The notes below the pieces were generated by a model. That model had not been told where the DNA came from. It ran no database searches and saw nothing but the letters and a program-made list of their open reading frames with translations. Of a stretch of 64,000 bases of DNA, positions 47,054 through 56,620 are shown in pieces. The position numbers and the translations under genes were made by a program. Source of the stretch: Exophiala sp. HKRS030. Taxonomy: Eukaryota; Ascomycota; Eurotiomycetes; Chaetothyriales; Herpotrichiellaceae. Location of the stretch: contig JAHWDD010000001.1 of NCBI GenBank assembly GCA_023897205.1, positions 2,790,001 through 2,854,000 on the forward strand. Direction: 5' to 3'. The first letter of the stretch is position 1, and each line of letters begins with the position of its first letter.

Positions 47054-48990
47054 ATGGAAATGTTCAGCACGGTAGCAAGCCGGAATCTGCACAAAGCCTC
47101 AATTAGAATCCTCAAGCGATCACTGGCAAGCTTAGCAACCCAACCAAGTGTACGAATAGTCGAGGTTGGTCCTAGAGATGGACTCCAAAATATTAAGAAG
47201 ACCGTCCCGCTACCGGTCAAGCTTGAGCTGATCGAACGACTAAGCAAAGCTGGTGTGAAAATTATGGAGCCGACATCCATTGTGTCTCCGAAAGCCATCC
47301 CTCAGCTTTCAGACAGCCAAGCTCTATTATCGACGCAATCCATCAAAGATTTGATTGCGACTCAAGGCACCAAATATCCGGTACTGATACCCAATCTGAA
47401 GGGACTGGAGATAGCCAAGAAACTCGGCGTCAAGGAGATTACGGTCTTTGTCAGTGCGACAGAGGGATTCAGTCGTGCGAATATCAACTGTACAGTTGCC
47501 GAGGGACTTCAGAGAGCAGAAGAAGTGACGAGAAGTGCGATTGAGTCTGGTATAACAGTGCGTGGGTAAGTAATGTGTCAAGAGCCATCCAGACACACAG
47601 AATATCGTGCTAATCTGGTCGTCAGCGCTGTCTCTTGCATTTTTTCCGACCCTTATGAAGGGCCGACCGACCCGCTTGCAGTCCAACAGGCAGTCCAGCA
47701 GTTGCTATCGGCAGGCTGTTATGAGGTGCTGCTCGGTGACACCGTGGGAGTAGGCTGCCCGGACGACGTCCGAAATCTACTGAAAGTATTGCTCGACTCG
47801 GGCATCCGCGCCGACCAACTTGCCGGCCACTTCCACGATACGTATGGACAGGCAGTAGCCAATGCGTGGGCTGCATATGAGTATGGTATACGGACTTTCG
47901 ACAGCAGCGTGGCCGGTTTGGGTGGTTGCCCATTTGCACCTGGGGCCAAAGGTAATGTGTCTACAGAGGATCTCGTTTACTCTTTCCACAAGGCAGGAAT
48001 AGATACTGGAATCGACTTGTCACAGCTTTCAGCCACGGGCGAATGGATCTCAAACGTGTTAGAGGGCCCAACAACAGCCGTGCAGGGCAAGCAATCGCCC
48101 GCAAAGACGCGGCATCGAGTAGCACAAAGGAAACGCGGACTTCGACAGAGTTGAATTGGACTACGATAGATCAGCCAGAGGGTCTGGAGATCTTGAGATC
48201 CGGTGCAAACGTGAAGGTGGTTCTTCGACGACCCCGGAATGGTAATGCCCTGACTACGGAAATGGTCTCCCAGCTAAACCGATACATCAAACAAATCTCG
48301 ACCGACCAGTCCATATCACGCATCATTCTGACAGCCGAAGGCAAATTCTTCTGTACAGGTATGGATCTAAGTGGCAATAGCAAGATCGATAAGCCTCAAG
48401 CGGAAGGAATCAGTCAACACGACATGTTCACTGAGCTGTTCCAGACCATTTCGGATGCACCTCAAGTCACGATCGCGGCGATCAACGGACCACTGTATGC
48501 TGGCGGCATTGGCCTTGCATTTGCCTGCGATATTCGCATCGCGGTCGAGACAGCAAGTCTCACTGTCAGTGAGGTCAAACTTGGCCTCTGCCCGTCCATA
48601 ATCTCGAAATTCCTGGTCCGAGAATGGGGTCCGGCATTTGCACGTGAGGCTATGCTTTCTGCACGGCCCATCACTATGGCCGAACTCAAATCTATCGGTG
48701 CCGTTCACGTTCTGGCCAAGGATGTGTCCGACCTGGACAAAAAGCTCGATGCGTATCTGGTTGGTCTCAGGAAAGCTGCGCCTGGTGCGTCGACTTTCGT
48801 CAAACAAGTGGTCAACACGGCCTGGCAAGATGCTGGTGGTGAGAAGCAAAAGGAGACCATCAAGCATGTTTTCGAGACCATGACGAAGCCAGGCACAGAG
48901 TCCGAGATAGGTCTCAGTGCTTGGCGCAACGGTAAGAAATCTGTCGATTGGGACGCTTTGAGAGAAAACCCGGCCAAGCCAAGATTATAA
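47054..48990 (+). CDS. HMG-CoA lyase fused to a methylglutaconyl-CoA hydratase-like crotonase, one-base frameshift
   Basis: Likely bifunctional leucine-catabolism enzyme. Exons 47054-47565 and 47626-48990 (60-bp intron). Residues 1-30 look like a mitochondrial leader (TVASRNLHKASIRILKRSL). The lyase part has VGPRDGLQN (41-46), HFHDTYG (His239, His241) and GLGGCPFAPGAKGN with catalytic Cys272. Its C-terminal NSRAG motif lies in another frame: after ISNVLEG the frame is lost at GGG 48064-48066, and one added G leads to PNNSRAGQAIARKDAA and straight on, without a stop, into a crotonase (about 350-600: RNGNALTTEM, FCTGMDLSG, GGIGLAFACDIRIA, SEVKLGLCPSIIS). The repaired protein has 625 residues. 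SEVKLGL.P..IS resembles bacterial LiuC methylglutaconyl-CoA hydratases, whose product HMG-CoA is the lyase substrate. The fusion is an inference from the shared frame; the crotonase substrate is less certain. Confidence 0.87.
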
Positions 48991-49501
48991 GGATGAGTTT
49001 GCTCTTTGAGCGTCGGTCGACTATCCTGTCTACCAAGGACGCAGAATGTATAGGCATGCGCCTGATCAAATCTCTCTCCAAACCGTACGAAACGATCTAC
49101 GATCTCAGCCGCCAGTCAAACCAGAACGGCCGGAGAGTTTCACCAAGGGTGGAGCGATATTTAGACCATCAGAAAGATACCGGAACCAATGTGGGAGAAC
49201 GCAAGTAGCGGCAACTTTATGGTGGCTGAAGGTCTATAAATTGGGAAATATATCCGTGAAGACGCCGGCTTTCGAATGTTCGCAGAGCTTCAGGGTCGTC
49301 TTAACAACGGTTCCGTTACGCATGCCTGCCAACATACCTCGCCACATCGTCTTAATGTTGTGGCGAGAGCTGTTTGCAATTCAAGGTCCACTCGTCAAAT
49401 GCAAGGCAATGAGGTGCATTCAATGTATAGTGAGGATACAAACAGCGCGACTATGATGTTAAGCTCGTGCATGAGGAGTGCAAGGCCCAGCTTTTTATTA
49501 A
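48991..49501. other. Intergenic region between convergent genes
   Basis: 3' flanks of the lyase-crotonase gene (+) and the HeLo gene (-). No recognised coding sequence. Confidence 0.5.
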
Positions 49502-51175
49502 CTATGGCCTGATGTCTAGGCGCTGTTCGTTCATGGTCTCAATAGGGCATACAATGCTTTGGAAAAATCTAACTAGTCGCTCCACTTCGTCCGCTCCGTC
49601 TTCTTCACCATACGCCCTTCCGACAAGCAACTTCACCGTCGCTTGCTGATATGAGTTACCCATTCGGTGAGCCAAATCATCACGAAGTTGATTTTTCAAC
49701 AAACGATCCCGATTCTCCGCCGCCGTATTGGTCGACTTGAGGAATGCTTCCACTGGCCGCCAAAACCCTATCTCGAGTAGCACAATGCCCAAGCTGTACG
49801 CATCAAATGCCACGCGATATCCTTGTCGTGGAGAGGCAACAAGATCCGGGTGTTGGTACGCAGCCTCAGGAATTGTGGTCGACACGGGTAGCGATAGTGC
49901 CCCTGGAGCGTCCTCGCGAGAGTAGCCAAAGCCGACGACGAAATGATCTTCGAAGAATGATTCCTCGTTGTGACTGCCTCCCTGTACATCAAAGAGCTGG
50001 CGGATAAATACAACATTTTCGCTACGAAAGTCGCGGTGCAACCACTTGGCGGCGTGGAGCTGCAAGATCGAGTTGGCCAAGCTGCCCGCTAAGCGAAAAC
50101 GTTCGTGGAGAGTAGGCAATGGTGTTTTTGAATAGCTGCGCGACTGGAGGAGCTCGTGTAGGCTTACAATCCCGGGTGCGATGGCGTTGTTGGAAGGTTG
50201 GGATGGAAGAGAAAACACAACACCAAATCTTTCGTTGACTTGGTCATGGCAATGCCCTATACAATCGAGCACGCGGAAATTTGGAGGCTTTGGAGCACGA
50301 CTTAGCAGCACAGCGAGGCTTTCAGTACGGCTTGCTAGAAGGGAAACGGTCTCTGGAGGCTCTCTTTTGTGCGACCGCCATTCGATGAGAACGGGCTTGC
50401 CGTCTAGAAAGCCGGAGCTCCTCTGCTTCAGCTCGTTGCTTGGTGGAACAGTCAATCTCGACATCCCAAGAGCGGGTGCGCCGGATGTATCAAGGGTATT
50501 CCTTGCGTGGAGCATCAAGGCGTGGAAGCGCTGGTCTGCAGATCTTGTAAGACCGACATATGCATCCTGTGCTGCCTTGCGTATGACTTGCAGCGTACTC
50601 ATGTTGTCTATAGAAGTTGACCGCAGACTCATCATGGCGAAATCGCGGTGAAAGTTTGCCTGTTGACCTTCTCGAAGCAGCGAGTTTAGTCCGTTGTTCA
50701 AAGTCCGGAGGTCGTGAACTATCTTCTCAAACTTTTCACGATCAAAGAGCCACCGCAGTGCGAGCTTTGCGGCGGTCGTCCTCCGTCTTCCCCAGGACAG
50801 TTGCTTGGAGGACAACTCTGGTCCGCCAGTGATGTACATGGTTTTAGTTCGATCCTCATAACCTTCATTTGCAGGTGCATCTGCCCTAAGCCCATACCTG
50901 GTGTTCAGCGTGGCTGCATCCTGAGTGATGATCTCAACTTGGCGAAGGGTGCTGACGACGGTATCGAGTTGACTAGTAGGAATGAGACAAGTATCATCGA
51001 ATAAACCAGCGTTTCGACTCCAAAGCACGAGTCTCTTTTCTTCAATCTCAAGACAGCAAGCAATTGTGGCAGCGTCATTACCCTGATCGCGAATGGCTCG
51101 AAGGGCTCCATATCCCTGTACGCAGCTTGAGAAGAGCGACAGCACGCCAATCGCCAGGCTGGCAGCTTCAGCCAT
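49502..51175 (-). CDS. HeLo-domain protein with C-terminal pseudokinase
   Basis: HeLo domains form the membrane-acting part of fungal cell-death proteins such as HET-S. ATG 51175 gives MAEAASLAIGVLSLFSSCVQGYGAL, the standard HeLo start; an upstream in-frame start at 51307 is less likely. The HeLo domain covers about residues 1-200 (AAKLALRWLFDREKFEKIVHDLRTLNNGLNSLL at its end). A kinase-like domain follows from about residue 260 to 550. It has HRDFRSENVVF at about 380 but GFG instead of DFG at about 415 and no clear beta-3 Lys (LIEWRSHK), so it is probably inactive. YQHPDLVASPRQGYRVAFDAYSLGIVLLEIGFW is typical of this HeLo-kinase group. 557 residues, single exon, intact. It is divergent, 401 bp from a kinase-ankyrin gene. 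Confidence 0.85.
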   Translation of the reverse strand: MAEAASLAIGVLSLFSSCVQGYGALRAIRDQGNDAATIACCLEIEEKRLVLWSRNAGLFDDTCLIPTSQLDTVVSTLRQVEIITQDAATLNTRYGLRADAPANEGYEDRTKTMYITGGPELSSKQLSWGRRRTTAAKLALRWLFDREKFEKIVHDLRTLNNGLNSLLREGQQANFHRDFAMMSLRSTSIDNMSTLQVIRKAAQDAYVGLTRSADQRFHALMLHARNTLDTSGAPALGMSRLTVPPSNELKQRSSGFLDGKPVLIEWRSHKREPPETVSLLASRTESLAVLLSRAPKPPNFRVLDCIGHCHDQVNERFGVVFSLPSQPSNNAIAPGIVSLHELLQSRSYSKTPLPTLHERFRLAGSLANSILQLHAAKWLHRDFRSENVVFIRQLFDVQGGSHNEESFFEDHFVVGFGYSREDAPGALSLPVSTTIPEAAYQHPDLVASPRQGYRVAFDAYSLGIVLLEIGFWRPVEAFLKSTNTAAENRDRLLKNQLRDDLAHRMGNSYQQATVKLLVGRAYGEEDGADEVERLVRFFQSIVCPIETMNEQRLDIRP

Positions 51176-51576
51176 GAGGTTTCCAACCGAGTTTCCTGCT
51201 GTGAATTTTAGGCACAGGCTGGCTACTATCAATGAAGATAGTCCAAACCCAAGTCTCAAGAGCTGAAGTGCAGATGACCAGTTGAACAAAGCAGATAAGG
51301 CTGGCAAGCCACAGGATCAAAGCCACATACTAGCTCGTTGAGGCGTCTTGCACCTCGTATTTCCAAGAATAGGGGCAATTCATCATTCCCAACCTCTCGA
51401 TTTCTGTCGTGCGAAGTTTACTGGGAACCTCAATCAATATACCTGGCGCTTGCGATCAATACGTTTGAATTGTTTGACGTATCTGAGATTAAGGAGCCGA
51501 TGATGCACAATGCAATCGGCATTGCATTGAGCTCACATAGACCTCCACCCTTTTCAGCATACTGCTGGCGACCGTC
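51176..51576. promoter_or_regulatory. Divergent promoter region of the HeLo-pseudokinase and kinase-ankyrin genes
   Basis: 401 bp between the two start codons, so both promoters must lie here or overlap the leaders. No known binding site identified. Confidence 0.45.
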
Positions 51577-54500
51577 ATGTCACTGTCCTCATCGCAGAGG
51601 TTATTTTCATCCTTGAGACAAGATTCGGACAGTTCTGAGCTTTCGACGGCGCCATCATGTACGCCCATCGATGTTGCACTTACACATCTGATTGTCATGG
51701 GGGTCTGGATGCACAATACAATTCCCGAGATCTCCAATGAAACTGTCCTTTCTAGTACACCTCTAGCTTTTTCATCAGGGTCGGCCTCAAAATCGCAGCC
51801 TATTGCCCAAGGAGTAACATCCTTGGTATCGGGACAGGCAAACACAATACTCATCAACGGCTCAACTACATCCAGCATCAGTGCTGGTTTGAGTGGATTT
51901 CTTTCATCTCTTGAATCTTCTCCACCAGATGGGTCAGATTCTGTTTCACAAACCGAAGGAATCGTCGTGGAGAAGAGGGTCCGGACATGGCACGGCGAAG
52001 GCCAGCATTCCGGGATGGCTATTCTTAGGGAGCTGAAAGTCTTGACATCACCTTCCATACGTCGTCATCCAAATATTGTTAAGCTCATGGCCTATTCGTG
52101 GGAAGATACTGCGATTGACAGTCCCCGGATTTCACCCGTGCTTTCCTTTGAGAGAGCCATTGGCAGCCTTGCACACATCCAATCTCAAGAACTTCTAAAT
52201 TATACTGAAAAAAGGGACGTAATGCTTGGAATTTCCCGAGGTCTCTCTGTCATTCATGCCGCTGGAGTCATACACGGGGATCTGAAGTCTGAAAATGTCT
52301 TATTATTTCGAAACAACAATGCTTATACTGCAAAAATTTGCGATTTCGGCTTCAGCATCTTTCTTGCGGATGTAAAAGGTAATCAAGTGCGTTTACATGG
52401 TGGAACTGCGCTTTACATGGCACCAGAATGCCTTACGGCAGATATGGTGTCTATCAGCGAGCTCAAGAAAACTGACTGTTACTCGCTGGGACTGTTATTC
52501 TGGAGGGTGCTTCTCGATGGCCATAGTCCTTTTGATATTCCCGGACTCACCAAAAATCGTAGTCATGCAGAGCTCAAGCGAGATCAGAAACCAACACTTC
52601 TTGCCATTGCTCAATTGTCCATACTTCTGATTGAGGACTTGAAGCCACAATATGAACAGATCTTGCAGCTACTCGGCGCAACAATCCGAAAGAATCCAGC
52701 TCATCGGAGTCTTCAAGCCGTTCTCACTATACTTGACGACCGTGGTATCACAGAAGTCAGCAGCAGTCTAGTGAGCATCAGCCCTAGCGAAGTATTACGG
52801 GACCAACGGTTCGACGTTCGCAATGTTCCCTTTTGGTTACGGCAAAAGGCTCTGCCACATCTTCAAGCAGGGTCAAAAACTATTGAGGAAGCTATCGGTG
52901 ACTTGACGCCAGGACTTTGTCCGATTTCCAGGACTTTGATAGACTACAGTCTCGGTGATGGAGGGATGAGCAGCGACGATGATCCAGAGGCCGTCTTGCG
53001 TCTCCTAGCACATTGCGCAGAAAGGGGTAACATTGCAATCCAGGCCATTATTGTCAGGATGTTCGACTATTTCGGGATTGTGATGCCAGATGCCGTGCAG
53101 AGACGCGCGAATGAGTACCTCGCCAATGCCGTTGCAAACGGGTCTCACACTGCAGCCTTGGACTACTCAACTTACTGGCAGAGGTTAAAGTACCAGACTG
53201 AAGAAGAGCCAGAGTCGTTTCTGATCAACCTAAGAACACGGTTCTCAGGCGGCATTGGTGTCGAGATCGACAGCCGTATGATTCTTCTCCAAGACACCTC
53301 TCTGCTCCAGTCTCGACTCTCCAACGGCATGAGCATGACCTTGCTGAAAGCAGCGTACGGACTGAATCGCGGCAACAACCTGATACACGGCGCAGCTATG
53401 CTGAATCTGTGCGATACCGGAGAGATGCTGATTCGAAAGTTCAACGTCAACGTGAATGAGCAGAACGAACACGGAGACACGCCTTTACTGCTCGCCTGCC
53501 GGCACGGTCACTTGCAGATGATCACCAAACTCCTGACGAACAAGGCACGGCCCGACATTGCGAACAAACTTGGTGAGACACCGCTGCACTGGGCTCTGAA
53601 TGTACCGGACAAGCCTTATGAAATGGGTGGGGTTCCTATCCGAAGCTGCCTCGAGCTGGTCATCATGATGCTTGTGACCGAACATGCAAATATCAACTCA
53701 CCAAAAGCACAGCTTCTGTCCTCGGTCGGGGAATATTTCACACGTTTGAAGTGGGCTGCGGGAACGCCTTTGCATCGCGCCGTATCTCGTCGGAATCTGG
53801 CTGCTGCTCGATATCTGCTGCAAAAAGGGGCAGATCCACTCGCCACAGACTGGCAAACGGAAGCGGAATCCTTGACACCGTTGGACATTGCAATGAACCA
53901 CCATAATGCACCAATGCTGAAACTGCTGCTTGAAGCATGTCCACACTATGATGTCAACAATGTCGATGAATTCGGCACTACTCTGTTCAGTAGAGCCATC
54001 TCTACCGCATCTGTCATCCAGATGATTATCATTCATGGGAAGTAATACCCTCAAGCCATTGCCGACACCATAGACGTCCTCATCTCCCATGGCCTCAACC
54101 TCGACATTGTCCAAGCCACAAGCGGCATGGGCCCGCCTACGCCGTTTAAGCAACAGAAACTTTCTGGTCCACGGGACAAGTACTACACATTCGATGCTCT
54201 CTACCTTGCGACATAGTTTGAAAAGTATGCATGGGTGCAGTACTTGCTGGACTCACCAAAATGCGCAGTGGCCATGTCCCGCTGCATCAACCGTCCCAAC
54301 GGCTTCATGGGCCGTACACCGATACATGCCTCGATCGAAGACGGGCAGCGGTCCATCTTCCGGGCCCTTCTCGCTGCTGGAGCCGACCCAACAGCACGGT
54401 TCAATCTATACGGCGCTCGGCTGGCAGCCCAGCATGGCCTCACGAATGAGATGGGCTGTCTGCATCTCGCAGTGGCTCAGGGAGACCCAGATCTTTTCTT

Positions 54501-55448
54501 CACGAAGCGTCTCCTCGGCTACGACATGGATCTAGAGCAGGGAGACATTCAAGGCACTACGGCACTGTGCGCGGCGGTCCTCGAGGGCCGGTACCACATA
54601 GCCACAGCCTTGCTGGAGGCAGGAGCCAACATAGACAAATTGATGGGTGCTCCAAAAGCCCCAGCACATCGCAGGCAAACAGTGCTGGAAAAGGTCATCT
54701 CTCTAGGCGCAAATGACACGCGGCGTTTGCTGTACCTGCTAGGATGTGAGACTGACCCTGTACGTGACGATGATAACAGTACTCACCAAAGAAGCCCGCC
54801 AGTCCCCTGGCGCTCACGTCCTGGTCCGCCGGCATCAATGCATTTTGGCGACACCACTGCTGTCCACTTCCTCCTCGAGACCAACGCCACACGTACAGAC
54901 TCGACTTTCGCCGCATGTCTGCGGGTTGTCCTCGACGCCTGTCAAGCCCCGACACCACCACAACCACAACTAGAACCACAACCAGAACCACTGGCTTGGG
55001 CACCACCACCACCAGCAGCAACAGCAACAGCAGCGCCAGCTCACCAATCAACCAACTCGCGCACCCACAGCGTCTCGCCGCAGGCGACGCAGACCCAAAC
55101 TTGGCGCTGGCACCGCTGCATCTAGCCGCCAAGCACGGCAACGCCGTCGCGGTGGAGATGCTGCTCGACGCCGGCGCAGATCCGCACGTCGAGATGGCGC
55201 CGGGCTTGCAGCCGTTGTTGCTTGCGAAGGAGGGGTTGCGCCGTCTACGGCAACGGCCTAGTGCTGCTACTGCGGGCGTCGCTGGGTTCCGAGAGGCCAT
55301 ACGTCTGCTCAGTGGTGGTGGTGATGGTGATGGTAGTGGTGGTGGCGGGGAGGCAGTCCAAAGCCACGACGACGGGCAGAAGCTGGGGCTGGGGATGGAT
55401 GTCGTCCAGCGCTTGTCGGCGCGGCTGATGGCTTTGACTGCTGATTAG
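51577..55448 (+). pseudogene. Protein kinase with ankyrin repeats, two in-frame stops and a C-terminal frame change
   Basis: From ATG 51577 comes a kinase domain (about 125-400): VVEKRVR (candidate Lys133), ILRELKVL, HGDLKSENVLL (233-243), CDFGFS (DFG 256-258) and MAPE (281-284), so all catalytic motifs are present. Ankyrin repeats follow (GDTPLLLACRHGHLQMITKLL, GTPLHRAVSRRNLAAARYLLQKGADP and more). The same frame is stopped by TAA at 54043 and TAG at 54214, yet the DNA between and after them still encodes ankyrin-like sequence (DTIDVLISHGLNLD, WVQYLLDSP, ALLEAGANID). The last repeats (APLHLAAKHGNAVAVEMLLDAGADP, to 55448) are in the next frame, reachable by one added C, for instance at 54947-54950. 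Both stops fit single C-to-T changes at CA (CAA to TAA, CAG to TAG). It may be a decaying gene, or a truncated kinase with one short ankyrin array that ends at 54045. Confidence 0.75.
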
Positions 55449-56620
55449 ACTAAAACGAGGTAGAGAAGAAGATATGGGTGAAGAGGATGAGTGGCTTATC
55501 TATCTCTTGTTTTCATGTATCTATCCAGACAGACCTCCATCTAATGATCTAACGATCTATCGTTGTAATCTATCTGACGGTCCTTTTCAAACATCTCGCA
55601 CCGCCGCCACTTCACTCCATTCCATTCCATCTCACTCCATTGCCGTGCATCCATGGATATCTACATATCTACATATATATATGCATGCTAGTATAGGTGC
55701 AAAAGACGAGTGACCACCTGGGGTGAATTAATAATCTAACATCGTCTTCCTGTTTAATGCAATCGCAAACGCAACGCCGCGACCGCACACCGGGCTGCCT
55801 GCCCGTATTGGTCTGCGCACATTGACTACTTAGTTTTGGGCCAGCCGATTACTTTGCTGATTAGTTACAAGAAACAGAGACGGCATCGACAGGAGTACAA
55901 GCGCAAGTGCAAGTATAAGTGCAAGTGCGAGCGGAGAGATAGGGAAGAACTCGGGAGGGTGGGGGAGAGGAGGAGGAAGGACGAGGAGGACGACGACGAC
56001 GACGACGACGGCGATGAGAAATCAAGGTAATCTTTTACTGTTTATTAGGATGCCCTCCCGTACGAGAGTTGGAGGAGGATAGATAGGAGCTTTTCTTCTC
56101 TCACCCTTCTAAAGTCCTGAGCATAACTCTTGAGTAGATAGATAGATAGATGACGATGTCGTATCGCTATTCCGACGTGTGATATCTGACCCATGAATCG
56201 AGACATGTCGATTTTCCTACAGTATTGTACAAATACTTTTCTATACCCTAGCCCAGTTGTGTTCTATTTGTACAATACTTTGGTCGCTATGCAAATTTTG
56301 CCAAAATGTCCGTGTCGCCAATCCACAGTTAGGGGATTCACCCTCCTCTTTCATGCCAGAGTGGGTAAGTAGTTCGTGCCAATGTTGTTACAAAATGATC
56401 CCTTCCAATGGACTGAATCTGATGTTAAGGTGCGTGTATGATTTCCGTCTCGGTGTACATACCAGGGGTGGACTTTGATCAGAGGTGTTACCAGGGGCAT
56501 TGATGGACCTCAGACAACGCAATCAGAAGATCGAAATAGTCCGCACACACCCTAGCTAACTCTTAGTCATGCAACACCTCCCACGGACCCTGTCGAATGT
56601 CATTAGAGAAGGAAACTCCC
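55449..56620. other. Intergenic region between convergent genes, with microsatellites
   Basis: No coding sequence recognised. Holds GAC repeats at about 55989-56010 and short GATA-type repeats near 56137-56151. Confidence 0.55.
55989..56010. repeat. GAC trinucleotide microsatellite
   Basis: About seven consecutive GAC units in non-coding DNA, read directly. Confidence 0.85.

Noticed and set aside
54042..54216. Intron from GTAATA to CATAG that would remove both stops of the kinase-ankyrin gene
   Set aside because: Its length leaves the frame shifted by one, and the sequence inside it still reads as ankyrin-like coding DNA. It would only work with an added G just before it, so it is kept as a minor alternative.
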